Origin: Facklamia miroungae
Lineage (GTDB): Bacteria > Bacillota > Bacilli > Lactobacillales > Aerococcaceae
Direction: 5' to 3'
Length of the DNA: 64,000 nucleotides
Assembly: GCF_012396555.1 (NCBI RefSeq)
Contig: NZ_JAAXPS010000005.1
Location: forward strand, 58,195 to 122,194
In this document: positions 43,677 through 52,712 of the stretch, one piece after another
Layout of the letters: each line of letters starts with the position of its first letter
Position numbering within the stretch: position 1 is the first letter of the stretch
Notes under the pieces: generated by a model
Told to the model about the DNA's origin: nothing
What the model saw: only the letters and a program-made list of their open reading frames with translations
The model's database searches: none
Program-made: the position numbers and the translations under genes

Positions 43677-44976
43677 ACGTCATCTATATTTTACAATTAT
43701 TATGGTGTATAGTCAATTAATGGACGTTAATATTATAATAAACTAAGAAATTAAGAATTTTTTTATAAGACTATTAGAATTTTATTAAAGAAACAATTAA
43801 TTAACTATTTTGAAAATTTGATGCAATATATTAATCTAGTTTTGTAAGAGAGTTTCTTTAAATAAAATATCCTGGTTTATTTGAAGATGAAAATGAAGGT
43901 GTATTTTTAGAAAAGATGTTTTGCATATCATTTGAAATAGAACTAGGAGATGCGATTCAGGATTTAATAAATAAACTTACAAATACTTTTAAATTAAAAT
44001 GTATATATTAATATGGAATGATTGATACAAATAAAAATATTAAAGTTGATCATTATTATGAACAAGGTAATATTAATTTTTTTAGAAGCTGATGATCTTA
44101 TTTTGATAAAGAAGTTTAGAATGAGATATAAAGCATATAGATGATATCGGAAATTCTTAATAAATAGATTGAATAACTTTTGAACTAGTTTTAAATAGTA
44201 ATATTATTTACATATTTATAAAAAAATGAGAGATTTTACTATATAACTTATATTAAGAAGCAATAAATCTTTTCTGTGAAAAATATAATTGTGAAGTTAG
44301 CTAATAATTAGCGTCTAGTTTTTTATGCTTTTTCGGATTTTGTATTATTTTTATTAATTTTGTTGCTCATTTAGTTTTAAATGTAGATAAAATACTAATT
44401 TTACAACCTTGACTTCCCCATTGACAATCTGCTTTATACTAATTCTAATAATATTCATTATTCAATATAGCATGGTAAAAAATATGAAGAGCTTTTAAAG
44501 ATTAGAGGTCTAGTTTAAGTAAAGAATTATCTCAATTATTAAGGATATTGTATAAGTGTTACTTCGTAAAATATTTATAGTTTAAAAGAATTATTCTAGG
44601 TATCGCTTTCTGTCTAGCATTGACAGATATTCCACAGAATTTAAAGCCAAGCGATTTTGTTGAGCTCTTTGGAAAAAAGAACTCCTATCGATGATGATAG
44701 TGAGGAGAATAATATTAGAACAATATCCAAAAATATTAAAACAAAAGAAGAATTGAAACGTCAAGAGGAAAATAATTTTCATTTGGAGCTATCAATAAGC
44801 TTTCAGAATGAAAATAAATTAAAGTCTAAAGAAAAGAAAGAATTTAGAAAAAAGTTGAGATTCAAATTTGAGGTTGGTATGGTCTTAAGGTTCTATCAGC
44901 TTACTTTACTACAAATAGTAAAATTGATAATAACTAACAATATTTCTTTAGAAAGTAAGAAGTTTTTAAAATAATA
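43677..44976. other. AT-rich region with decayed coding traces
   Basis: A 1.3-kb stretch with no convincing intact gene. Around 43870-44010 a frame can be read (FEDENEGVFLEKMFCISFEI, then GDAIQDLINKLTNTFKLK), which looks like a former protein without a start. A 105-codon frame at 44657-44974 has an improbable Lys/Glu-rich composition and no ribosome site. Confidence 0.4.
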
Positions 44977-45035
44977 TTGATAAAAGTATTTAATGTTGAT
45001 ATAATAACTTTACAGACCGATGGTCTGTAAAGTTA
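44977..45035 (+). promoter_or_regulatory. Promoter and palindromic operator of the tetR gene
   Basis: TTGATA (44977-44982), 17 bases and TATAAT (45000-45005) form the promoter. Immediately downstream, 45007-45035 is a perfect inverted repeat with 13-bp arms around GAT (inner part ACAGACC-GAT-GGTCTGT). It ends at the ribosome site, ideal for self-repression by the TetR protein. Confidence 0.88.
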
Positions 45036-45045
45036 GGAGGATTCA

Positions 45046-45687
45046 ATGGCTAGGAATAAATTTCCGGAAGAAACAATAAAGCAAATTTTAGATGTAGCAA
45101 GTGAATTATTCTTAGAAAAAGGATATGACAATACATCTCTGCAAGACATAATAGATAAAACTCACCTATCAAAAGGAGCAATTTACCATCATTTTAAGTC
45201 TAAAGAAGATATATTCGAATCAATTTGTGATAGATTAGGTGAAGAAAATGCAGAAATGCTTGCTAAGATTAGAAATGATCAAAACTTGAATGGAATTGAA
45301 AAATTACAGAAGCTATTTAAAACTGCTTTAGATAGTATGAACCATGAGATTGCTTTGACCTTGTCTCCAAATTTACTAGATAATCCAAGATTTTTGGCAA
45401 TGGAGATTAAACAAATATATGAAATTGTGGCTCCACAATTTATAGAACCAATTCTTGAAGAGGGCATTAGCGATAGGTCGATAGAAGTCGAGTATCCAGC
45501 TGAAACAGCAGAAGCCATTATGATACTAAGCAATATTTGGCTAAATCCACTAGCTAGAAATACAAAGGCCGACAATACAGAAAACAGATTTATAGTTTTT
45601 AATAATCTATTAACTGGTATAGGTATAAAATTGATGGACGATGAATTAATGGATAAATTTATAAGTACATCATTAAATAAAAAGTAA
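45046..45687 (+). CDS. TetR/AcrR-family transcriptional repressor
   Basis: The 213-residue regulator has the TetR HTH near residues 10-55 (IKQILDVASELFLEKGYDNT, SLQDIIDKTHLSKGAIYHHF KSKEDIF) and a helical ligand domain. It should bind the palindrome in front of its own gene and a similar one in front of the following MFS gene, releasing both on binding a drug or metabolite. AGGAGG precedes ATG 45046 by 4 bases. A hairpin between it and the exporter gives partial or full termination. Confidence 0.92.
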   Translation: MARNKFPEETIKQILDVASELFLEKGYDNTSLQDIIDKTHLSKGAIYHHFKSKEDIFESICDRLGEENAEMLAKIRNDQNLNGIEKLQKLFKTALDSMNHEIALTLSPNLLDNPRFLAMEIKQIYEIVAPQFIEPILEEGISDRSIEVEYPAETAEAIMILSNIWLNPLARNTKADNTENRFIVFNNLLTGIGIKLMDDELMDKFISTSLNKK

Positions 45688-45702
45688 AAACCCCATAATA
45701 AA

Positions 45703-45729
45703 GCTGCTCATATGAGCAGTATTTTTAGA
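45703..45729 (+). terminator. Terminator between tetR and the MFS gene
   Basis: CTGCTCAT/ATGAGCAG (45704-45719) is a perfect palindrome followed by TATTTTTAG. Confidence 0.65.
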
Positions 45730-45735
45730 GTATAT

Positions 45736-45756
45736 ACATACCGACTGTCGGTATGT
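45736..45756. promoter_or_regulatory. Palindromic operator of the MFS gene
   Basis: ACATACCGAC-T-GTCGGTATGT is a perfect 21-bp palindrome, 13 bases before the MFS start. It shares the ACA-ACCGA pattern with the tetR operator, so the same repressor probably binds both. Confidence 0.85.
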
Positions 45757-45769
45757 TAAGGAGGAAATT

Positions 45770-47026
45770 ATGAAAGAAAAGAAAAAGAATATTTTTAAGA
45801 AAGATTTTACATTAGTGGTTATAGGACAGATAATTTCTTTATTTGGTAATGCAATTTTAAGGTTTGCATTGCCTTTATATTTATTGAGAGAAACAGGATC
45901 AGCTACCATTTTTGGAGTTGTAACAGCTATTTCTTTTATACCAATGGTAATTTTGTCATTAATCGGAGGAATCCTTGCTGATCGATTAAATAAAAGAAAT
46001 ATAATGGTAATTTTAGATTTCACTACGGCCGCACTTATGATTGTGCTTTATATTACATTTGAAAGGATTTCTATTGTTCCGTTATTTATTACAATGCTAA
46101 TGCTTCTATACGGAATATCTGGTACTTATCAACCATCAGTACAGGCAAGCCTACCTTTATTAGTTGATAAAGAATATTTAGTTACGGGTAATGCTATTAT
46201 AAATCAAGTGAACACATTAGCGAATTTATTAGGACCGGTTATTGGAGGAATTTTATTTGGATTTAATGGTCTTAAGTCGATATTATTAATAAGTATTCTT
46301 TGCTTTACATTTTCTGCTGTAATTGAGATTTTCGTAGAAATTCCCTTTGTGAAAAGGAAAAGTGATAAGAGAATGCTATCTATTGCAAAAGACGATTTAA
46401 TAGAAAGTTATAAATTTGTAAAGTTTAAAAAGCCGATATTTTTCTCAATTGGATTTATAGTTTCAGTTTTTAATTTTGTATTAACGGCAGTTATGATTGT
46501 TGGAATTCCGATAATCATTGTTCAAATATTAAAAATGAGTGATTTAGAATTAGGGATATCACAAGGTATTTTAGCACTTGGGGGATTATTCGGAGGTATA
46601 TTAGCAGCAACTGTCCATAAAAAATTAAAATTGGAAAATATATATAAATTATTAATTATATGTGGGTTATGCGTGGGTGTGATGGGAACAGCACTACTAA
46701 TAAGTATTAATACATACGTAACATATCTTATAATTACAATTATGTGTTTTTGTTCAATGAGTGCTGCTACACTTTTTACGATACAAATATTTGCAATGGT
46801 ACAGGCACAAACTCCTAGTGAACTAATAGGAAAGATAATGGCAACATTAATAGGGGTTGCTTTGTCAGCACAGCCACTTGGACAAGCTATTTACGGAGTA
46901 TTATTTGATAGATTCGCAGGTAATAGTTGGTTAGTTCTTTTTGGGTCATCGATAATCTCAATTATAGTTGCTATATATTCAAAGAGAGTTTTCAGGAATA
47001 TTTCAGTAACTGAAAATGTTTTATAA
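45770..47026 (+). CDS. MFS drug exporter controlled by the adjacent TetR
   Basis: The 418-residue protein has about twelve membrane helices. Motif A is seen as GGILADRLNKRNIMVILDF in the 2-3 loop; other features are LPLYLLRETGSATIFG and PLGQAIYGVLFDRFAGNSWL near the end, as in the macrolide-efflux-like MFS group. AGGAGG is 8 bases before ATG 45770, with a palindromic operator just upstream. It likely exports a toxic compound sensed by the TetR protein; the substrate is unknown. A terminator follows. Confidence 0.87.
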   Translation: MKEKKKNIFKKDFTLVVIGQIISLFGNAILRFALPLYLLRETGSATIFGVVTAISFIPMVILSLIGGILADRLNKRNIMVILDFTTAALMIVLYITFERISIVPLFITMLMLLYGISGTYQPSVQASLPLLVDKEYLVTGNAIINQVNTLANLLGPVIGGILFGFNGLKSILLISILCFTFSAVIEIFVEIPFVKRKSDKRMLSIAKDDLIESYKFVKFKKPIFFSIGFIVSVFNFVLTAVMIVGIPIIIVQILKMSDLELGISQGILALGGLFGGILAATVHKKLKLENIYKLLIICGLCVGVMGTALLISINTYVTYLIITIMCFCSMSAATLFTIQIFAMVQAQTPSELIGKIMATLIGVALSAQPLGQAIYGVLFDRFAGNSWLVLFGSSIISIIVAIYSKRVFRNISVTENVL

Positions 47027-47119
47027 TACTATTTGAGAAACTTAGGACGGAAAAAATATTTATTATTGGTAAATTAAAAAAGTTTAAAACAGTATCCATT
47101 TATCGAAACGATATACAAT

Positions 47120-47160
47120 AGGACTTTTTCGACAAAGTGTAGAAGTCCTTCTTTTTTTAT
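47120..47160 (+). terminator. Terminator of the MFS gene
   Basis: AGGACTT (47120-47126) pairs with AAGTCCT (47143-47149), 16-base loop, followed by TCTTTTTTTAT. Confidence 0.75.
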
Positions 47161-47179
47161 TATCAGAAAGCTAAATAGA

Positions 47180-47308
47180 GAACATATGAAGTGATATGTT
47201 CTTCCCTTAAGTGCACTGCGAATATAGCGAACTACCTCAGGAGGAACATACCACTTTGAATTATCCTGTTAAAAGTAAAAAGAGTGTAGTTCAGCAATGA
47301 AGTGCATT
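47180..47308. other. Intergenic stretch with nested inverted repeats
   Basis: GAACATAT/ATATGTTC (47180-47201) is a perfect hairpin. Next to it GAACTAC (47229-47235) pairs with GTAGTTC (47286-47292), flanked by AGTGCACT (47210-47217) and AGTGCATT (47301-47308), giving an interrupted long stem. It could be an unknown structured RNA or the end of an insertion sequence; no protein frame is present. Confidence 0.35.
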
Positions 47309-47501
47309 CTTTATTTTTAACTAAACTATTTATAATAGGAATATAAAATTTTGTAAAATATTATTAGAATAGTAATCTTTTATTCAAGAATATAGTTATA
47401 ATCCAGGTATGAAGTGGTGCATCTATGTACTGTTAAATTCGAATATACAATTTTAAGAGATAGGAGAGCTGGATTGTATATAATCATCTGTGAAGTATAA
47501 A

Positions 47502-47540
47502 AACCACCGGGGATTAAATGTCCTCGGTTGTTTCTTTAAT
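47502..47540. terminator. Hairpin with T-rich tail
   Basis: AACCACCGGGGA pairs with TCCTCGGTTGTT with small mismatches, followed by TCTTTAATTATT. Which transcript it ends is unclear; the region 47541-47736 holds nothing else I can support. Confidence 0.5.
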
Positions 47541-47736
47541 TATTATTTATCCTTTAGGAATCACGGTCATTCGCAAACGATTTATATTATTTCAAATAAA
47601 TCTTAAAAATTAAATGTTAGATAGATCATCAATGTCAAGAAGAATAATAAGGTTTCAATATTCACAAAAATGGTAGTTGGCTTTATTTTTTCAAATAGTG
47701 TGACTCTTTTTACTAGACTAGCATCTAAAATGATTA

Positions 47737-48207
47737 TCAGATAATAAAAGATGCTAATCCAAATAAGAACATTAAACCTGCCATTAAAACTTCTCCGTTA
47801 TTGAAAAAGGTTATTCCTAAAAAAACAGCCCAGATACATTTAAATACATTTACTAAGCCTTCATAGGGATGAGATAATGTCGCCATCATATAATTTATAT
47901 AGCTATCTTTTATAGCCCCATCTTCATTATGCTGGGATATATACGCTAGATGACCGGTTTGCAGAACCATTCCAGCTACTAGCAGAATCAAATAAACAAA
48001 ACCAAACACAGCTCCTACTAATAATAAATCTGATTCTAGTAATCGGTAGAGGACAATTGGTAGTGGAAGCCACATAGCATACATGAGTGCTAGTAATAAA
48101 TGCAAAAAAGTATACTCATTATTTTTTGTGATTTTCTGGAAGGTTAAAAGTATGAGTAAAAATATTAAAATGCCTAACCACCCTAGAACCATTGTTGAAT
48201 ATACCAT
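47737..48207 (-). CDS. Small membrane protein of unknown function
   Basis: The 156-residue protein has four hydrophobic segments (for example VLGWLGILIFLLILLTFQ and GAVFGFVYLILLVAGMVL) and a polar loop with HNEDGAIKDSYINYMM. I do not recognise the family. ATG 48207 is preceded by CCGAGGATATA on the bottom strand, a fair ribosome site. It is monocistronic and divergent from the EamA gene. Confidence 0.6.
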   Translation of the reverse strand: MVYSTMVLGWLGILIFLLILLTFQKITKNNEYTFLHLLLALMYAMWLPLPIVLYRLLESDLLLVGAVFGFVYLILLVAGMVLQTGHLAYISQHNEDGAIKDSYINYMMATLSHPYEGLVNVFKCIWAVFLGITFFNNGEVLMAGLMFLFGLASFII

Positions 48208-48610
48208 TATATCCTCGGTATTTAAATTGTCTTATATCAAATGATGTCTGTATCACTTAATTTTGCTTGTGAAAGTTCTTATGTTGAATAATCTTCCTTA
48301 ATTATACCTATAAATTAAAAGATATAACAACTAATTAAAGATCAGATTTGAATAGTTAACTCATTAATCAAAACCTTACCTTTTTAATTGATTGAAGACT
48401 AGATAGGATTAAAATTTTAATGAATAGCTATATCGTACAAAGTTTAGCGTAAGGATGAATAGAATCGAAACGAGTCGTTCCAAACAGTCAAGATCGTATA
48501 ATAAAAAATTAAATGTATGATAAAATTAATAATTAACAAAGGATATTATAACAACTATTAAAATACCTACACTAATAGAATTAGAAAGAAAATAAGGAAG
48601 AGGTTAGTTT
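48208..48610. other. Intergenic region without visible gene
   Basis: About 400 AT-rich bases between divergent genes. I see no reading frame with a start signal and no clear hairpin. Confidence 0.4.
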
Positions 48611-49522
48611 ATGTTTTATTTATTTTTAGCAACCGTTTGTAGCGCTACGATTGCTTTAGTTTTTAAATATGCGAATAATGTTAATGCCAACCGCTATTTA
48701 GTAACTAGTGCCAATTATTTTACTGCATTTATAATTAGTCTTTTTATGATTTGGTCTAAAGATTTACTAATAGGTATAGAAAAGACAAAAGGTTTTTTAA
48801 CTGAGTTCAGCTACCTTTTAACTCAAGAGACTTACACTTTTTCAGCCTATGCGAGTCTTATATGGGCTATAATTGTTGGCTCGATAGCTGGTCTCTTTTT
48901 CTTTTCATCCTTTATTTACTATCAAAAAAGCATCAGAGAGAATGGAGTGTCTATCTCAGGCACCTTTTCCAAACTGGGAATTCTAATTCCAATGCTCTTT
49001 TCTATTCTTATTTGGAAAGAGTTTCCCACAATCGTTCAGTGGATTGGGATTGTTTTATCAATTTTATCCATTTTAATAGTCAATTTATCCTCCAATTCAC
49101 TCGACAAATTAGATATCAAACCTTCTATCATTCTTCTCTTCCTATTGAATGGTATGGCAGAGTTTTCGAATAAGATCTATCAAAACTATGGCTTAATGGA
49201 ATATAAAGAGGTATTTTTACTCTTTGTCTTTCTGATCGCATTTCTAATGAGCCTCTTTTTTATTATCAGAGAAAAAGTTCTATTTAATCGTAAAGATATA
49301 CTCATTGGCTTTGCCGTAGGTCTACCCAATCTTTTTTCTTCTTATTTTTTAATCCAGTCCCTAGAAACGGTAAAAACGTCAGTGGCCTTTCCGATCTTTA
49401 GTGTGGGAAGTATCGTTTTTATCAACTTAGGAGGGTACTTTATATTTAAGGAAAAGATAGCTAGAAAGAATCAATTGGCCATCGGATTGATAATAATAGC
49501 TTTAGTCTTAATGAACATCTAA
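48611..49522 (+). CDS. EamA/DMT-family transporter
   Basis: The 303-residue protein has ten membrane segments in two EamA-like repeats, starting FYLFLATVCSATIALVFKYA. Characteristic points are QKSIRENGVSISGTFSKLGI and the repeat-ending GIVLSILSILIVNLSSNS, then LETVKTSVAFPIFSVGSIVF and NQLAIGLIIIALVLMNI. Such proteins export or import amino acids, sugars or drugs; specificity is not predictable. The ribosome site AAGGAAGAGG lies a little far from ATG 48611. Codon use is less AT-rich than that of the neighbouring island. Confidence 0.82.
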   Translation: MFYLFLATVCSATIALVFKYANNVNANRYLVTSANYFTAFIISLFMIWSKDLLIGIEKTKGFLTEFSYLLTQETYTFSAYASLIWAIIVGSIAGLFFFSSFIYYQKSIRENGVSISGTFSKLGILIPMLFSILIWKEFPTIVQWIGIVLSILSILIVNLSSNSLDKLDIKPSIILLFLLNGMAEFSNKIYQNYGLMEYKEVFLLFVFLIAFLMSLFFIIREKVLFNRKDILIGFAVGLPNLFSSYFLIQSLETVKTSVAFPIFSVGSIVFINLGGYFIFKEKIARKNQLAIGLIIIALVLMNI

Positions 49523-50071
49523 AATGAGTGGTAGAAACTTACCTTCTGGCTTAACAATTTAAATGATTTCTATATACTGACTGTTCATTGTTTGCCAATT
49601 AATAGAATGTACATCTGCACCTTTATCTTAAGGTGTGGTCTATTTGTATAATTAGTGGGTGGTGTCTTAAATACAAATGGAGTGCATAAATATTGACTCT
49701 TTGAAGAGAATAGAAGATTATAAATTTAAAAGAAACATTTTTTCGTTTTGTTAAAATTTTTAAGCAGAGAGAAGAATGTGTCAATACTGTTAATCTTATC
49801 AAATTAGTTAGTTAGATTATCTTGAAACGATCAATAAAGGTAGGTGGTTGATTGAGCTGTTATTAGTGAGTAGTCAAGTTTTGTTTTATTGTTTGTTTTA
49901 ATTTAAAAACGTTAAAAGGGAAATGGACAAGTTAGACATCATCTATTTTAATTATTCCTAAATAAAAATAGGTAAATAAGAACCTTTCCCTCGAGACATG
50001 GTAAAAATTTAGAATAGTTAATGCAAAATATGAATATAAAATGAAGCAAATAAATCATGAGGTGAACCCTA
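49523..50071. other. Upstream region of the catalase gene
   Basis: Nearly 550 AT-rich bases. CACCTT and AAGGTG near 49619-49636 can form a small hairpin behind the EamA gene. I saw no PerR box, and no reading frame worth reporting. Confidence 0.4.
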
Positions 50072-52174
50072 ATGACTGATATAAACAAAAATAAAACCAA
50101 TGAATCGAATGAAAAAATAGAGGATTTAAAGAAGTATTATACTAATGACGCAGACAGTCAGTTAACGACCAATAAAGGCGTTAAAATGTCGAACGATAAT
50201 TTCACCTTAAAGGCTGGGCAACGTGGTCCGTCTTTAATGCAAGACTTTCACTATTTTGAAAAGATGCAACACTTCTCAAGAGAAAGAATTCCGGAAAGAG
50301 TGGTACATGCTAGAGGGACAGGAGCACATGGTACTTTTACCGTTACAAAAAATGCCAGAGAATACTCTGCCGCTGATTTTTTAAGTGAAGAGGGCAAGAA
50401 AACCCCTATTTTCATTCGCTTTTCTACCGTTCAAGGTTTTAGAGGGTCAGCAGATACTGTCAGAGATAATCATGGTTTTGCGGTTAAGTTTTATACCCAG
50501 GATGGCAATTTTGATTTACCAGGTGTGACTCATCCGGTATTTTTCATTAATGATGCAATCAAGTTTCCTGATTTGATCCATTCAGTAAAGCCAGAACCCA
50601 AAGATGAGGTTCCTCAAGGCCAATCAGCTCACGATTCTTTTTGGGATTTTATAGCCAATAATCCAGAGACACTACATAATGTTTGCTGGACCATGTCTGA
50701 CCGGGCCATTCCTAGATCTTATCGTATGATGGAAGGCTTCCCCATTCACACCTATAAACTGGTGAATGAAAAGCGTGAAGTTTTCTTCTGTAGATTCCAC
50801 TTTAAACCAGACCTTGGTGTTCATTCATTAGTATGGGAAGAGGCACAGAAAATTCAAGGCATGGATCCCGATTTCCACAGAAAAGATTTAATGGAAGCAA
50901 TCGACAAGGGAGATTTCCCGACTTGGACATTTGGAGCACAGATCATCAAAGAAGAAGAAGAATTTATGTTTGATTTCGATATTCTAGATGCAACAAAACT
51001 ATGGCCAGAAGAAATAGTTCCGGTGACAGAATTTGGTAAGATTGAGTTAAATAAAAATGTCGAGAACTTCTTTGCCGAAACGGAACAGTCAGCATTCAAT
51101 CCTGCGAACTTGGTGAGAGGCATTGAGACTTCCGATGACCCACTGTTACAGGGAAGACTTTTTGCCTATAATGATGCCCATCACCATCGCTTGGGTTCGG
51201 CAAACTTTGAAGACCTTCCTATTAATAGACCAATTCCAGAAGTTCATAACAACCAAAGAGACGGCTTTATGCAATACAAAATTAATACAACGCCGACTAA
51301 CTATGGAAATAACTCACGTTTGGATAATGCGCCGAAAGTTACCCCGTGGGAAGAGGGCGGTTATGAGACAACAACACAAAACGTTGAAGGTATGAAGACT
51401 AGATCTAGAATTCTTGCTTTTAAAGATTTCTATACGCAACCAAGACTATTCTTAAATTCTTTAACTGAGGTTGAAAGACAGCACTGTATGAATGGCTTCT
51501 CTTTTGAACTTACCAAGGTAAAATCAGAAGAAGTTAGACAGCAAGTTGTCAACCAACTTGGAAGAGTAGATAGGGACTTTGCGCAAGGAGTTGCTGATCA
51601 TCTAAATCTCAAGGTGAAAGTAGATGAAGGAGCTAAATTCCCAGCAGATGAAGACGGAAATATTGAATCAAAAGATTTCAATTATGGAGGAAAATCAGTC
51701 GAAAAATCGCCAGCTCTTTCGCAAGAAAAGACAGTTAAGAAACCTGACACTTTAAAACTTGCTGTTTTAATCGCTAGTGGTGCTAACCAAGTTGAAGTGG
51801 GGAAAGTCATCAAGGCTTTAGAAGATCAAGGAATTTATATAACTATTATCTCTGAAAAGCTTGGCTATATGGATCTTGATAAAGAAAGAAAAATAATGGA
51901 GGCTTTCAACACTGCTGATATGGTTTTATTTGATGCCTTATATTTAGCAGGAATGAATCACCTTAAGCAGGACTTCAAAGCAGATGTTCAACAATTCTTG
52001 GATGATGCCTTCACTCACTTCAAACCAATTTTAGTAGGTTCGGACTCTGAAGATTTTGTGGCAGAAGAACGATTAAATGAGCCTGGACTTTTCAAAGTTA
52101 CTGATTCGAACGAAACCGATTTGTTAGAGGGTATTACGATGATGCGGTTCTGGGACCGAGATAAAAACAAATAG
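50072..52174 (+). CDS. katE: Large-subunit (clade 2, KatE/HPII-type) catalase with altered active site
   Basis: The 700-residue protein has a catalase core and a C-terminal flavodoxin/DJ-1-like domain (about residues 560-700, LKLAVLIASGANQVEVGKVI), the layout of large heme catalases. The essential His is in IPERVVHARGTGAHGTF and the heme-ligand Tyr in GRLFAYNDAHHHRLG. The strand that normally reads DLVGNNTPVFF, with the catalytic Asn, is DLPGVTHPVFF here, and RDPRGF is RDNHGF. The rest (SDRAIPRSYRMMEGF, NFFAETEQSAFNPANLVRG) is conserved. It should act on hydrogen peroxide if heme is available, but the missing Asn makes its rate uncertain. GAGGTGAA precedes ATG 50072. Confidence 0.88.
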   Translation: MTDINKNKTNESNEKIEDLKKYYTNDADSQLTTNKGVKMSNDNFTLKAGQRGPSLMQDFHYFEKMQHFSRERIPERVVHARGTGAHGTFTVTKNAREYSAADFLSEEGKKTPIFIRFSTVQGFRGSADTVRDNHGFAVKFYTQDGNFDLPGVTHPVFFINDAIKFPDLIHSVKPEPKDEVPQGQSAHDSFWDFIANNPETLHNVCWTMSDRAIPRSYRMMEGFPIHTYKLVNEKREVFFCRFHFKPDLGVHSLVWEEAQKIQGMDPDFHRKDLMEAIDKGDFPTWTFGAQIIKEEEEFMFDFDILDATKLWPEEIVPVTEFGKIELNKNVENFFAETEQSAFNPANLVRGIETSDDPLLQGRLFAYNDAHHHRLGSANFEDLPINRPIPEVHNNQRDGFMQYKINTTPTNYGNNSRLDNAPKVTPWEEGGYETTTQNVEGMKTRSRILAFKDFYTQPRLFLNSLTEVERQHCMNGFSFELTKVKSEEVRQQVVNQLGRVDRDFAQGVADHLNLKVKVDEGAKFPADEDGNIESKDFNYGGKSVEKSPALSQEKTVKKPDTLKLAVLIASGANQVEVGKVIKALEDQGIYITIISEKLGYMDLDKERKIMEAFNTADMVLFDALYLAGMNHLKQDFKADVQQFLDDAFTHFKPILVGSDSEDFVAEERLNEPGLFKVTDSNETDLLEGITMMRFWDRDKNK

Positions 52175-52282
52175 AATACAAGTCTCTTATTGAGAAATAT
52201 AATTTTTTGTTAAATTTTCTTGAGTTGTTTCACTAATAAAACAATAAAAAGATACTGCTGAATTTATAGTACTTTCAATTAC

Positions 52283-52328
52283 AATAAGGCCTCTTCTGGT
52301 GATCACCAGAAGAGGCCTTATTGTTTTA
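52283..52328 (+). terminator. Strong terminator after the catalase gene
   Basis: A perfect palindrome of 40 bases (AATAAGGCC...GGCCTTATT, centre TGATCA) followed by GTTTTA. Confidence 0.9.
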
Positions 52329-52409
52329 AACTAAATTAATATGTTTAGTAAAGACCGCTTTAAATATTAGAACGTCTTGTGTAAAGTTGTTTCGTATGGT
52401 GAGAAAAGT

Positions 52410-52592
52410 TTGACGAAAGTAGAATTAGAAAATTTTTATCTATCGACATTAAAATTATCTTATTTGGATGCGGTAAAAGAGTATGAAAAATGTATACATA
52501 CTAAATTAGGTAAGCTTATTGCCAATAGAGAGTTGCCAATTTTGCATCAAGCTAAGAAAATTCTTGATACTATGCTCCACTCATTAGTTTGA
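52410..52592 (+). CDS. Small hypothetical protein
   Basis: A 60-residue protein from TTG 52410 (GGTGAG 6 bases upstream); an in-frame TTG at 52377 would extend it. It is amphipathic helical (VELENFYLSTLKLSYLDAVK) with many Lys and Glu residues. I do not recognise it. It lies 120 bases before the ABC transporter gene in the same direction and could be a small regulatory or immunity protein; no direct support. Confidence 0.4.
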   Translation: MTKVELENFYLSTLKLSYLDAVKEYEKCIHTKLGKLIANRELPILHQAKKILDTMLHSLV

Positions 52593-52712
52593 GATCTGTT
52601 CGATAGTTTAATTACTAAAAAAGACTGGATTAAACGTGTCGTTTTGGTTATTTTTAATACACGGAGCTGATTGAGAGTTTATAAAAAACTTGTTAGATAC
52701 ATGGAGGGGCTT

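Noticed and set aside
44409..44440. Promoter TTGACT...TATACT in the decayed region
   Set aside because: The spacer is 20 bases and no gene with a start signal follows.
44657..44974. 105-codon frame before tetR
   Set aside because: No ribosome site, Lys/Glu-rich low-complexity translation from AT-rich DNA, and it lies in a decayed zone.
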